64,000 bases of DNA, from the NCBI GenBank assembly GCA_027886175.1, contig JAJNNQ010000075.1, positions 413,001 through 477,000 of the forward strand, written 5' to 3'. This stretch comes from Phylloscopus collybita (Eukaryota > Chordata > Aves > Passeriformes > Phylloscopidae). A model generated the notes under the pieces. The model saw nothing but the letters and a program-made list of their open reading frames with translations. It did no database searches and had not been told where the DNA came from. Below are positions 1-11,483 of the stretch, one piece after another. The position numbers were made by a program, and so were the translations under genes. Each line of letters starts with the position of its first letter. Positions within the stretch are counted from its first letter, which is position 1.

Positions 1-90
1 AGGCTGAGGGCCAGGTGACAACTGCAGCCTGCAAAATGCCCCAGGCTCAGGGGCCAACGCTGTCCCGCCCCTCCACAACCAGCATAAAAG
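1..90 (+). promoter_or_regulatory. Gene 1 proximal promoter (type A), truncated at window edge
   Basis: The GC box (CCGCCC at 65-70) and TATA box (CATAAAAG at 83-90) are visible. By comparison with the other type A units, the AP-1 motif would lie just left of base 1. Confidence 0.8.
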
Positions 91-367
91 CCGGCCCAGA
101 GCCTGACTCCCTCACATCCTTCTCTTGACACCTTCTGCTTTGCTGCGGACAACAAGGTGAGCCTCAAAACCCTGAACCTCCTGCTCCCCAAACCCCTTGC
201 CACTCTCTTCCAACGCGCTGAGCCCCAGCTTCAGAATCCCTCATGCCTCCCCACAGCCCCACAAAAGCCTCCATACTCCCCCATCCTCCTGACCCACTGC
301 ACCTCGCACCCCTAACCCCAGCCCTGCCTCACCTTTCTCTCTTCCAGGGACCCTCCACACCACACCC

Positions 368-676
368 ATGGCCTGCAACACCCTCTGCCGACCCTGCGGA
401 CCCACCCCGCTGGCCAACAGCTGCAACGAGCCCTGTGCCCTGCAATGCCAGGATTCCCACGTCATTATCCAGCCTTCCCCTGTGCTGGTGACCCTGCCAG
501 GACCCATCATGACCTCCTTCCCCCAGAACACCGCCGTCGGATCCACCTCCTCGGCTGCTGTGGGCACTGAACTCAATGCCCAGGGACAGCCCATCTCTGG
601 TGGCTTTGGCTTTGGCCTTGGCTATGGCCTGGGAGGCCTGGGCTGCTATGGCAGGAGGGGCGGCTACACCTGCTGA
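368..676 (+). CDS. Feather beta-keratin, gene 1 (type A)
   Basis: Structural corneous beta-protein that polymerises into the ~3-4 nm filaments of hard avian epidermal appendages. The 102 residues show head cysteines at 3, 7, 10, 19, 23 and 27, a beta-sheet core at about residues 30-63 (Pro/Val-rich, then FPQNTAVGS), and a Gly/Tyr tail from residue 78 with cysteines 93 and 102, ending GGYTC. The variable stretch reads HVIIQ. The start is the ATG of the MACN motif shared by the array. A 5' UTR intron spans 157-347 (GTGAG...CCAG), leaving 20 nt of leader in exon 2. The expected polyadenylation signal reads AACAAA (825-830) instead of AATAAA. The family assignment is firm; the tail differs from the RCLPC ending of textbook feather keratins. 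Confidence 0.95.
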   Translation: MACNTLCRPCGPTPLANSCNEPCALQCQDSHVIIQPSPVLVTLPGPIMTSFPQNTAVGSTSSAAVGTELNAQGQPISGGFGFGLGYGLGGLGCYGRRGGYTC

Positions 677-824
677 AGATCTTTAACACCAGCCAGGACA
701 CCTCCACCTCGGGGCTCTGACAAGAGCTCCTGCAAGCAAAGCACCTCAAATGATGGTAGCCAGGATTGCACACCACACCAGCTCTTTTCAACTTCTTCCT
801 CTTCCTTCATCATTCCTTTGCCTC

Positions 825-830
825 AACAAA
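825..830 (+). promoter_or_regulatory. Altered polyadenylation signal of gene 1 (AACAAA)
   Basis: Units 2-7 have AATAAA in this exact context (CCTCAATAAAGTTTTCC). Unit 1 has a single T-to-C change. AACAAA is a weak variant, so 3'-end formation may be less efficient. Confidence 0.8.
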
Positions 831-3800
831 GTTTTCCTGCAGCAAAGCTTTACACGCCTGTTCTGGTTTTTGAATTACAAGGCTCTCACACCCTCACCCA
901 GCACAGCACCAGAAATGAACAGCCCATTGGAGCACATGGAAAATGCCACAACACATTTCTGACTAAATTATTTCCCTATTAGGAACAACCAAGACTAGCA
1001 TGGGAAAATTGGTTGAGGGGGGACCTTCCAGAACATGACCAAAACCCAGCACTTGCTACACCAAAGGCTTTGACACATCAATGCTCTCCACATCAGCAGT
1101 GCTTCTGCTTATGTCTCTCCATGCCACCACACACTGGACAAAATCTCTACACACTAGAAATCTCGAGCCCTTCCAGCAAAGACAGAAACTACATCACATC
1201 CTGTTAGGCACAACCTCTGCACTGCAAATGCTCCAACTGCCCTGTTCAAGCAGACTCAGCAAGAGCAGGATTGACAAAACCAGGGACAGTTCAGATTTGG
1301 ATCACTCGCCACACAGATACTCCATCAACACTTCCCCTCTGCACACATCAGTGCTCTCCAGACCATCAATGGTTCTGCTTATGTCTCTCCATGCCACCAC
1401 ACTCTGGACAAAGTCTCTTCCCAGCAGGAATCTCATGCCCTTCCAGCAAAGATGGAAACTACATTGCATCCACGTAGGCACAAACTCTGGAGTGCAAATG
1501 CTTCAACTGCCCTTCCCAATCAGACTCAGCATGAGCAGGAGTAACAAAACCAGGGACATTTCAGATTTGAATCACCCAGAACACAGACACTCCACCACCT
1601 CTCCCTCTCTGCGAACACTCTCACTTGAAAAAATTCTTTTCCTCTTTGCACAAAGAATTCCATCTGGTTTCCCTTTTGCGCTTGTGCTCCTCTCCTGAAC
1701 ATGGTTCACTGCTGACAACAGCCAGGCTTCCTCACCTCATTCCCTGCCAGCAGGAATTTGTACACACTGAGAACACCCCTATCCATCCTTGACTCCTCAC
1801 AGTCCCAGCTTTCTCTGCCTCTCGTCTCAGAAACGTCCCCCAGCCCCTTTTGACTCTTTCTGGCCCTGACCCGGACTTGTTTCACTCAATCTATGGCCTT
1901 CTTCCAAGAATGTTCTGAACTTGATCGTGAACACTGCTGACACCTTTTGAAGTAAGGATTGATTGAGACCTTGTGGTCTCTTTGCTTCCCACCAGCACCA
2001 CCAGCAGGGTCTTGCTCAGCAAATCTGCTACCCAGCCTCTCAGCCTACAGCATGACCCATTGCCCATGGCCATTCCTGCCCAGAGGCAGAAGTTCACATT
2101 TTGCCCACCTTAACTACAGGAGATGTCTTTAACCCTCACTCTCCAGCTCCCTCTGACTGCTGGCATGACCGAGTCATGCCTCAGCCTCTCCATCAGCTGC
2201 CAACTTGCTGAGGGGGCAACAGTCCCACTGCCCTCATCTTTGTGGGCGAGGTTGAACAGGCTTGGCCTCATGGATACAACTCTTCACCTACTTCTCTTGA
2301 GACATTTCTGAACCTGGACTGTGACCCACCCTTTAACAACCTCTGAGGCCAGCCACTCAGCCACTGCCAGGACACTCACTGCTTTCTGAGGAAACACAGA
2401 CATTCTGGCAGCATGAAATGGGAAGGATCCTCAAAGGTTTCTCAGAAAGGTTGACTTACACACCAGTCACAGCTCTCTCCTCATGCCCAGGCTGAGTCAC
2501 TGGCACAGAGCAGACACTGAGATCATGCACAGGATTTCCTCAAGGTACATCTTCCACCACAACTGGCCTCACCCATCGGCAGTTGACACAGCTCAAGACC
2601 CCAAAGGCCCTGCCTCTCTTCTACCCTGCTGCTACACCATTTAGGCCTCTGCTCCATTCCACAGCTGCAACCGACATTTCTGGAGTCAGTCAGGCTGAAA
2701 AACACTTTTCACATAGATCCCAGATGTCAACCAAATAATGCCAAAACTACCAATCTTCAAAAAATTTTGATTGTTCATGACCTAATTGTAAAATATCGAG
2801 TCCAAGCCTTCCCCACAGCATTGCCAAGGCCACCACTAATCCTGTTCCCAAAGGACACAGCTCTTGCATATCTGAATCCCTTCTGGGATGCTGACTGCAC
2901 CACCGTCCAGGGCAGTCATTACCACAAATGGAAAGCATCTTAATAAGGGAATTTTCCTTAAGAGCAAACTCAAGCACCACTGCCACTACATGACTCCATT
3001 TCCTCATCTTTTTTAGCTGGATTAATGGTGGATAAGACTCATGTCAAATGTTTTCCATTCAGGGAAATCTGGGGTCAACAAGGTCAACCCTCTTCTTCTG
3101 AAACATCCCCACATCCTTCACATCATTGGCCTTGTTCTCCTTATCCTTCACCCGTTCTCCTTTCCTTCTGTAAGAGCCCAGCTCTGTGACCCCACAGGGT
3201 GACTTTCCTGGGCCTACGTAAGAGGAGAGCTATGCATCAACCAACACAAGATTGCGGTGAGCATGGGAGGCCTCCCAAAATCATAGGAATCAATTTCCCA
3301 CTGCCAACACGAAAAGCCAGGCATACAGACAGGCTTGGAGTGATGGAGGCAACGAGAGGAAGGAGTGAATGGAATGGAAGAGTCCAGGTGCTCTCAGCTA
3401 AACAGAGGCATAGCCCAGACCAGCCTGACTGACCTGGGATAGTTTGGGATCCCTCTTCACAACACACAAACAAACCCAAAACCATGAGTTGCATGGGCTG
3501 ACCTCACTGATGACACCACCGCACTCCAAAGCATTACTCATCTCTTCAGTCCCCTTTGACACACGCCATCAACACCTGACTTTGCTTTCAAATACTCACA
3601 TTTTAAAGGAAGAATAAAATGACCAAAATGGAAGGGGCAGCTCCTCATGCTCAGCACAGCTGCAAAGCCCAAACACACCTGACAGGCCTGGCATGGAATG
3701 GAGCCCCTCATCACAACACACCCACAAACTCAACCACACAAGAGCCAACAAAGGCCTCACTGATGACACCCATATTTTTCTTCGGCTTTTGCTGGATATT

Positions 3801-3946
3801 CTTGTTTCTCTGGCACACATCTTCCAAGCCAGTCCTCCCAAATACCAACTCCCACTTTAAAGCTGCAGCCGACATCTGATGGACATGGTCTCAAGAGAAG
3901 AACATGACAGCGCAGAGTTGTGGGAAGGAAAACACTCCCCTCCTGA
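831..3946 (+). repeat. Type A intergenic spacer 1, with 270-bp tandem duplication
   Basis: Non-coding spacer. Blocks 1081-1350 and 1351-1620 are tandem diverged copies of one segment. The first half closely matches spacer 4, and the second half (from about 1740) is nearly identical to spacer 2. Two degenerate ~250-bp modules (about 3400-3615 and 3620-3890) lie before the next promoter. Small ORFs here are not conserved as proteins. Confidence 0.85.
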
Positions 3947-4045
3947 TGACTCACCAGGCTGAGGGCCAGGTGACAGCTGGAGCCTGCAAAATGCCCCAGG
4001 CTCAGGGGCCAACGCTGTCCCGCCCTTCCACAACCAGCATAAAAG
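3947..4045 (+). promoter_or_regulatory. Gene 2 promoter: AP-1 motif to TATA box
   Basis: A perfect TGACTCA lies at 3947-3953 and CATAAAAG at 4038-4045. The GC element CCGCCC lies about 15 bp upstream of TATA. Confidence 0.8.
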
Positions 4046-4324
4046 CCAGCCCAGAGCCTGACTCCCTCACATCCTTCTCTTGACACCTTCTGCTTTGCTG
4101 TGGACAACAAGGTGAGCCTCAAAACCCCTGACCCTCCTGCTCCCCAAACCCCTTGCCACTCTCTTCCAACGCGCTGAGCCTCAGCTTCAGAAACCCTCAT
4201 GCCTCCCCACAGCCCCACAAAAGCCTCCTTACTCCCCCCATCCTCCTGACCCACTGCACCTCGCACCCCTAACCCCAGCCCTGCCTCACCCTTCTCTCTT
4301 CCAGGGACCCTCCACACCACACCC

Positions 4325-4633
4325 ATGGCCTGCAACACCCTCTGCCGACCCTGCGGACCCACCCCGCTGGCCAACAGCTGCAACGAGCCCTGTGCCCTGC
4401 AGTGCCAGGATTCCCGGGTCATCAACAACCCTTCCCCTGTGCTGGTGACCCTGCCAGGACCCATCATGACCTCCTTCCCCCAGAACACCGCCGTCGGATC
4501 CACCTCCTCGGCTGCCGTGGGCACTGAACTCAATGCCCAGGGACAGCCCATCTCTGGTGGCTTTGGCTTTGGCCTTGGCTATGGCCTGGGAGGCCTGGGC
4601 TGCTACGGCAGAAGGGGCGGCTACACCTGCTGA
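4325..4633 (+). CDS. Feather beta-keratin, gene 2 (type A)
   Basis: 102-residue structural keratin. The head and core match the array consensus, except that the variable stretch reads RVINN, which places two asparagines where the other copies have I/V and N/Q/D/K at the start of the beta core. The tail ends GGYTC. The 5' UTR intron is 4112-4304 with canonical GT-AG ends, exon 2 contributes 20 nt of leader, and AATAAA is at 4782-4787. The spacer that follows is nearly identical to the second half of spacer 1, so this unit probably arose by recent unequal exchange with unit 1. Reading frame and regulatory sites are intact. Confidence 0.95.
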   Translation: MACNTLCRPCGPTPLANSCNEPCALQCQDSRVINNPSPVLVTLPGPIMTSFPQNTAVGSTSSAAVGTELNAQGQPISGGFGFGLGYGLGGLGCYGRRGGYTC

Positions 4634-4787
4634 AGGTCTTTAACACCAGCCAGGACACCTCCACCTCGGGGCTCTGACAAGAGCTCCTGCAAGCCAAGCA
4701 CCTCAAATGATGGTAGCCAGGCTTGCACATCACACCAGCTCTTTTCAACTTCTTCCTCTTCCTTCATCATTCCTTTGCCTCAATAAA

Positions 4788-7632
4788 GTTTTCCTGCAGC
4801 AAAGCTTTACATGCCTCTTCTGGTTTCTGCATTCCAAGGCTCTCACACCCTCACTCAGCACAGCAGCAGAAATGAACAGCCCATTGGAGCACATGGGAAA
4901 TGCCACAACACATTTCTGACTAAATTATTTCCCTATTACGAACAACCAAGACTAACATGGGAAAATTGGTTGAGGGGGGACCCTCCAGAACATGACTCAA
5001 ACCCAGCACTTGCTACACCAAAGGCTTTGACACATCAATGCTCTCCACATCAGCAGTGCTTCTGCTTATGTCTCTCCATGCCACCACACACTGGACAAAA
5101 TCTCTTCCTGACACGAATCTCAAGCCCTTCCAGCAAAGACAAAAACTACATCGCACTCCCTCAGGCACAAACTCTGGATTACAAATGCTTCAACTGCCCT
5201 GCTCAAGCAGACTCAGCAAGAGCAGGATTTGCAGAACCATGGACAGTTCAGATTTGGATCACGCAGCACAAAGACACTCCACCACCTCTTCCCCTCTGTG
5301 ACCACCCTCACATGGAAAAATTCTTTCACTCTTTGCACAAGGAATTCCATCTGGTTTCCATTTTGCGCTTGTGATCTTTTCCTGGACATGTGCACTGCTG
5401 ACAACAGTCATGCTTCTTCACTTCATTCCCTGCCAGCAGGAATTTGTACACACTGAGAACACCCCTATCCATCCTTGACTCCTCACAGTCCCAGCTTTCT
5501 CTGCCTCTCGTCTCAGAAACGTCCCCCAGCCCATTTTCACTCTTTCTGGCCCTGACCCGGACTTGTTTCACTCAATCTATGGCCTTCTTCCAAGAATGTT
5601 CTGAACTTGATCGTGAACACTGCTGACACCTTTTGAAGTAAGGATTGATTGAGACCTTGTGGTCTCTTTGCTTCCCACCAGCACCACCAGCAGGGTCTTG
5701 CTCAGCAAAGCTGCTACCCAGCCTCTCAGCCTACAGCATGACCCATTGCCCATGGCCATTCCTGCCCAGAGGCAGAAGTTCACATTTTGCCCACCTTAAC
5801 TACAGGAGATGTCTTTAACCCTCACTCTCCAGCTCCCTCTGACTGCTGGCATGACCAAGTCATGCCTCAGCCTCTCCATCAGCTGCCAACTTGCTGAGGG
5901 GGCAACAGTCCCACTGCCCACATCTTTGTGGGTGAGGTTGAACAGGCTTGGCCTCATGGATACAACTCTTCACCTTCTTCTCTTGAGACATTTCTGAACC
6001 TCGACTGTGACCCACCCTTTAACAACCTCTGAGGCCAGCCACTCAGCCACTGCCAGGACACTCACTGCTTTCTGAGGAAACACAGACATTCTGGCAGCAT
6101 GAAATGGGAAGGATCCTCAAAGGTTTCTCAGAAAGGTTGACTTACACACCAGTCACAGCTCTCTCCTCATGCCCAGGCTGAGTCACTGGCACAGAGCAGA
6201 CACTGAGATCATGCACAGGATTTCCTCAAGGTACATCTTCCACCACAACTGGCCTCACCCATCGGCAGTTGACACAGCTCAAGACCCCAAAGGCCCTGCC
6301 TCTCTTCTACCCTGCTGCTACACCATTTAGGCCTCTGCTCCATTCCACAGCTGCAACCGACATTTCTGGAGTCAGTCAGGCTGAAAAACACTTTTCACAT
6401 AGATCCCAGATGTCAACCAAATAATGCCAAAACTACCAATTTTCAAAAAATTTTGATTGTTCATGACCTAATTGTAAAATATCGAGTCCAAGCCTTCCCC
6501 ACAGCATTGCCAAGGCCACCACTAAGCCTGTTCCCAAAGGACACAGCTCTTGCATATCTGAATCCCTTCTGGGATGCTGACTGCACCACCATCCAGGGCA
6601 GTCATTACCACAAATGGAAAGCATCTTAATAAGGGAATTTTCCTTAAGAGCAAACTCAACCACCACTGCCACTACATGACTCCATTTCCTCATCTTTTTT
6701 AGCTGGATTAATGGTGGATAAGACTCATGTCAAATGTTTTCCATTCAGGGAAATCTGGGGTCAACAAGGTCAACCCTCTTCTTCTGAAACATCCCCACTT
6801 CCTTAACATCATTGGCCTTGTTCTCCTTATCCTTCGCCTGTTCTCCTTTCCTTCTATAACAGCCCAGCTCTGTGACCCCACAGGGTGACTTTCCTGGGCC
6901 TACGTAAGAGGAGAGCTATGCATCAACCAACACAAGATTGCGGTGAGCATGGGAGGCCTCCCAAAATCATAGGCATCAATTTCCCACTGCCAACACGAAA
7001 AGCCAGGCATACAGACAGGCTTGGAGTAATGGAGGCAACGAGAGGAAGGAGTGAATGGAATGGAAGAGTCCAGGTGCTCTCAGCTAAACAGAGGCATAGC
7101 CCAGACCAGCCTGACTGACCTGGGATAGTTTGGGATCCCTCTTCACAACACACAAACAAACCCAAAACCATGAGTTCCATGGTCTGACCTCACTGATGAC
7201 ACCACAGCACTCCAAAGTATTACTCATCTCTTCAGTCCCCTTTGACACGTGCCATCAACATCAGACTTTGCTTTCAAATACTCACATTTTAAAGGAAGAA
7301 TAAAATGACCGCAATGGAAGGGGCAGCTCCTCATGCCCAGCACAGCTACAAAGCCCAAACACACCTGACAGGCCTGGCATGGAATGGAGCCCCATATCAC
7401 AACACACCCACAAACTCAACCACACAAGATCCAACAAAGGCCTCACTGATGACACCCATATTTTTCCTTGGCTTTTGCTGGATATTCTGGTTTCTCTGGC
7501 ACACATCTTCCAAGCCAGTCCTCTCAAATACCAACTCCCACTTTAAAGCTGCCGCCAAGGTCTGATGGACATGGTCTCAAGAGAAGGACATGACAGGGCA
7601 GAGTTGTGGGAAGGAAAACACTCCCCTCCTGA
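4788..7632 (+). repeat. Type A intergenic spacer 2
   Basis: Non-coding. It has a single copy of the segment that is doubled in spacers 1 and 4. The first part (about 5038-5400) closely matches spacer 6, and the rest closely matches spacer 1. No gene, RNA or mobile element was recognised. Confidence 0.85.
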
Positions 7633-7731
7633 TGACTCACCAGGCTGAGGGCCAGGTGACAACTGCAGCCTGCAAAATGCCCCAGGCTCAGGGGCCAACG
7701 CTGTCCCGCCCCTCCACAACCAGCATAAAAG
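7633..7731 (+). promoter_or_regulatory. Gene 3 promoter: AP-1 motif to TATA box
   Basis: TGACTCA lies at 7633-7639, a GC box CCGCCCC in between, and CATAAAAG at 7724-7731. Confidence 0.8.
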
Positions 7732-8008
7732 CCGGCCCAGAGCCTCACTCCCTCACATCCTTCTCTTGACACCTTCTGCTTTGCTGCGGACAACAAGGTG
7801 AGCCTCAAAACCCTGAACCTCCTGCTCCCCAAAGCCCTTGTTACTCTCTTCCAACGCGCTGAGCCCCAGCTTCAGAAACCCTCATGCCTCCCCACAGCCC
7901 CACAAAAGCCTCCATACTCCCCCATCCTCCTGACCCACGGCCCCTCGCACCCCTATCCCCAGCCCTGCCTCACCCTTCTCTCTTCCAGAGACCCTCCACA
8001 CCACACCC

Positions 8009-8317
8009 ATGGCCTGCAACACCCTCTGCCGACCCTGCGGACCCACCCCGCTGGCCAACAGCTGCAACGAGCCCTGTGCCCTGCAATGCCAGGATTCCCA
8101 CGTGGTCATCAACCCTTCTCCCGTGCTGATCACCCTGCCGGGACCCATCATGACCTCCTTCCCCCAGAACACCGCCGTCGGATCCACCTCCTCGGCTGCC
8201 GTGGGCACTGAACTCAATGCCCAGGGACAGCCCATCTCTGGTGGCTTTGGCTTTGGCCTTGGCTATGGCCTGGGAGGCCTGGGCTGCTATGGCAGGAGGG
8301 GCGGCTACACCTGCTGA
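8009..8317 (+). CDS. Feather beta-keratin, gene 3 (type A)
   Basis: 102-residue structural keratin. Residues 31-35 read HVVIN and residue 41 is Ile (SPVLI), a change shared with genes 4-8 and 14. The tail ends GGYTC. The intron is 7798-7988. Its acceptor is followed by AGACC rather than the usual GGACC, so the splice junction still has a clean CAG. AATAAA is at 8466-8471. The gene is intact, although the spacer that follows is the most rearranged of the type A spacers. Confidence 0.95.
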   Translation: MACNTLCRPCGPTPLANSCNEPCALQCQDSHVVINPSPVLITLPGPIMTSFPQNTAVGSTSSAAVGTELNAQGQPISGGFGFGLGYGLGGLGCYGRRGGYTC

Positions 8318-8471
8318 AGATCTTTAACTCCAGCCAGGACACCTCCACCTCGGGGCTCTGACAAGAGCTCCTGCAAGCAAAGCACCTCAAATGGTTATAG
8401 CCAGGATTGCACACCACACCAGCTCTTTTCAACTTCTTCCTCTTCCTTCATCATTCCTTTGCCTCAATAAA

Positions 8472-10802
8472 GTTTTCCTGCAGCAAAGCTTTACATGCCT
8501 CTTCTGGTTTTTGAATTCCAAGGCTCTCACACCCTCACCTAGACAGCACCAGAAATCAACAGCCCATTGGAGCAGATGGAAAATGCCACAACGCATTTCT
8601 GACTAAGTATTTCCCAACTAGGAACAACCAAGACTAGCACAGGAAAACTGGTTGAGGGGGGACCTTCCAGAACATGACCGAAACCCATCGCTTGCTACAC
8701 CAAATGCTTTGAAACAAATGTTCTCCAGACCATCAATGGTTCTGCTTATCTCTCTCCATGCCACCATACACTAGACAGAATCTCTTCCCAGCAGGAACCT
8801 CAAGCCCTTCCAGCAAAGACGGAAACTACTTTGCATCCACGTAGGCACAAACTCTGGAGTGCAAATGCTCCAACTGCCCTGCTTAAGCAGGCTCAGCATG
8901 AGCAGGATTTGCAGAACCATGGACAGTTCAGATTTGGATGACCTAGCTCACTGACACTCCATCACCTGTCCCGCCCTGTGAACACCCTCACTTTTAAAAA
9001 TTCTTTTCCTCTTTGCCCAAATAATTCCATCTGGTTTCCCTTTTGTGCTTGTGCTCCTCTCCTGGACATGTGCACTGCTGACAACAGCCAGGCTTCTTTA
9101 CTTCATTCCCAGCCAGCAGGAATTTGCACACACTGAGAACACGCCTGTCCATCTTTGACTGCTCACAGTCCCAGCTTTCTCAGCCTCTCCTCTCAGAAAC
9201 ATCACCCAACCCCTTTTGACTCTTTTTGACCATGTATGAGACATGTTTCACTCAATCTGTTGCCTTCTTCCAAGAACGTTTCCTCAAAGTACATCTTCCA
9301 CAAGTCATCCCATGCATTAACACTCGACACAACTCAAGACCCCAAACGCCCTGCCTCTCTTCTACCATGCTGCCACTCCACTTGGGCCTCTGCTCCATTC
9401 CACAGCTGCAACCGACATTCCTGGAGTCAGTCCAGCTGGAAAACACCTTTCACATTGAGTCCAGATGTCAACCAAGTAATGCCAAAACTACCAATCTTAA
9501 AAAAATTTCATTTGTTCATGACCTAAATGTAAAATATCAAGTCCAACCCTTCCCCACAGCATTGCCAAGGCCACCACTAAGCCTGTTCCCAAAGGACACA
9601 GCTCTTGCACATCTGAATCCCTCCTGGGACGCTGACTGCACAACCGCCCTGGGCGTTAACTGTCACAGATTGAAAACACTTTCCAGAAGGAATTCTCCTT
9701 AAGAGCGAACTCAGCTGCCACTGGGACTACGTGACTCCATTCCCTCTTCTCCTATGGCTGGGTGAAAGGGGGACAAGACTCATGTCAAATGTTTTCCATT
9801 CAGGGAACTCCAGAGCACAACAAGGTCAACCCTCTTCTTCTGAAACATCCCCACTTCCTTCACATCATTGGCCTTGTTCTCCTTATCCTTCACCCGTTTT
9901 CCTTTCCTTCTGTAAGAGCCCAGCTCTGTGACCCCACAGGGTGACTTTCCTGGGCCTACGTAAGAGGAGAGCTCGGCATCAACCAACACAAGGCTTCGGT
10001 GAGCATGGGAGGCCCCCCAAAATCATAGGAATCAATTTCCCACCTCCAACATGAAAAGGATTTGCAGAACCATGGACAGTTCAGATTTGGATCACCTAGC
10101 TCACTGACACTCCATCACCTGTCCCGCCCTGTGAACACCCTCACTTTTAAAAATTCTTTTCCTCTTTGCCTAATTCAGGCATACTAAAAGGCTTGGAGAG
10201 ATAGCGTTAAGGAGAAGAAGGAGTGAATGGAATGGAAGAGTCCAGGTGCTCTCAGCTAAACAGAGGCATGGCCAGATCCGCCTGACTGACCTGGGATAGT
10301 TTGGGATCCCTCTTCACAACACACAAACAAACCCAAAACCATGAGTTCCATGGGCTGACCTCACTGATGACACTACCGCACTCCAAAGCATTACTCATCT
10401 CTTCAGTCCCCTTTGACACATGCCATCAACACCTGACTTTGCTTTCAAATACTCACATTTTAAAGGAAGAATAAAATGACCGCAATGGAAGGGGCAGCTC
10501 CTCATGACCAGCACAGCTGAAAAGCCCAAACACACCTGACAGGGCTGGCATGGAATGGAGCCCCTCATCACAACACACCCACAAACTCAACCACACAAGA
10601 GCCAACAAAGGCCTCACTGATGACACCCATATTTTTCCTTGGGTTTTCTGGATATTCTTGTTTCTCTGGCACACATCTTCCAAGCCAGTCCCCCCAAATA
10701 CCAACTCCCACTTTAAAGCTGCCGCCAAGGTCTGATGGACATGGTCTCAAGAGAAGGACATGACAGGGCAGAGTTGTGGGAAGGAAAACACTCCCCTCCT
10801 GA
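8472..10802 (+). repeat. Type A intergenic spacer 3, with deletion and templated insertion
   Basis: Relative to spacer 2, about 620 bp is missing at 9280/9281 (equivalent to about 5601-6222). A copy of 8904-9020 has also been inserted at about 10058-10175. Together these changes shorten the unit to 3166 bp. No gene is present. Confidence 0.85.
10058..10175 (+). repeat. Templated insertion copied from about 8904-9020
   Basis: Other spacers run directly from ATGAAAAG to CCAGGCATAC. Here about 118 bp interrupts that motif and matches 8904-9020 almost exactly, with one difference noticed (GGATGACC in the source, GGATCACC in the copy). Both are on the same strand about 1.15 kb apart. Confidence 0.85.
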
Positions 10803-10901
10803 TGACTCACCAGGCTGAGGGCCAGGTGACAGCTGGAGCCTGCAAAATGCCCCAGGCTCAGGGGCCAACGCTGTCCCGCCCCTCCACAAGCAGCATAAAA
10901 G
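10803..10901 (+). promoter_or_regulatory. Gene 4 promoter: AP-1 motif to TATA box
   Basis: TGACTCA lies at 10803-10809 and CATAAAAG at 10894-10901, with a GC box CCGCCCC between. Confidence 0.8.
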
Positions 10902-11174
10902 CCGGCCCAGAGCCTCACTCCCTCACATCCTTCTCTTAACACCTTCTGCTTTGCTGCGGACAACAAGGTGAGCCTCAAAACCCTGACCCTGCTTCTCTTG
11001 AACCCCTGGCCCCTCTCTTCCAATGCGCTGAGCCCCAGCTTCAGAATCCCTCATGCCTCCCCACAGCCCCACAAAAGCCTCCATACTCCCCCATCCTGAC
11101 CCATTGCACTTCACACCCCTATCCCCAGCCCTGCCTCACCCTTCTCTCTTCCAGGGACCCTCCACACCGCACCC

Positions 11175-11483
11175 ATGGCCTGCAACACCCTCTGCCGACC
11201 CTGCGGACCCACCCCACTGGCCAACAGCTGCAACGAGCCCTGTGCCCTGCAGTGCCAGAATTCCAGCGTGGTCATCAAAGCTTCTCCCGTGCTGATCACC
11301 CTGCCAGGACCCATCATGACCTCCTTCCCCCAGAACACCGCCGTCGGATCCACCTCCTCGGCTGCCGTGGGCACTGAACTCAATGCCCAGGGACAGCCCA
11401 TCTCTGGTGGATTTGGCTTTGGCCTTGGCTATGGCCTGGGAGGCCTGGGCTGCTACGGCAGAAGGGGCGGCTACACCTGCTGA
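11175..11483 (+). CDS. Feather beta-keratin, gene 4 (type A), most divergent core
   Basis: 102-residue structural keratin with the most unusual core entry in the array: Asn for Asp at residue 29 (CQNS), then SVVIK, and Ala for Pro at residue 36 (KASPVLI). The added Lys and the lost Pro could alter packing or charge at the first beta-strand. Cysteines and tail (GGYTC) are unchanged. The intron is 10978-11154, slightly short for the array (177 bp), and AATAAA is at 11631-11636. The following spacer shares the 270-bp duplication with spacer 1. Confidence 0.95.
   Translation: MACNTLCRPCGPTPLANSCNEPCALQCQNSSVVIKASPVLITLPGPIMTSFPQNTAVGSTSSAAVGTELNAQGQPISGGFGFGLGYGLGGLGCYGRRGGYTC

Noticed and set aside
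241..594. Antisense open frame (MGCPWALSS...) opposite gene 1 and repeated opposite every other copy
   Set aside because: It mirrors the conserved coding exon, and its conservation follows from that of the keratin on the + strand. No promoter or known family supports it.
1081..1698. 205-residue spacer frame with internal similarity
   Set aside because: The repeat in the frame is the 270-bp DNA duplication. In other units the frame is broken, and no family is recognised.
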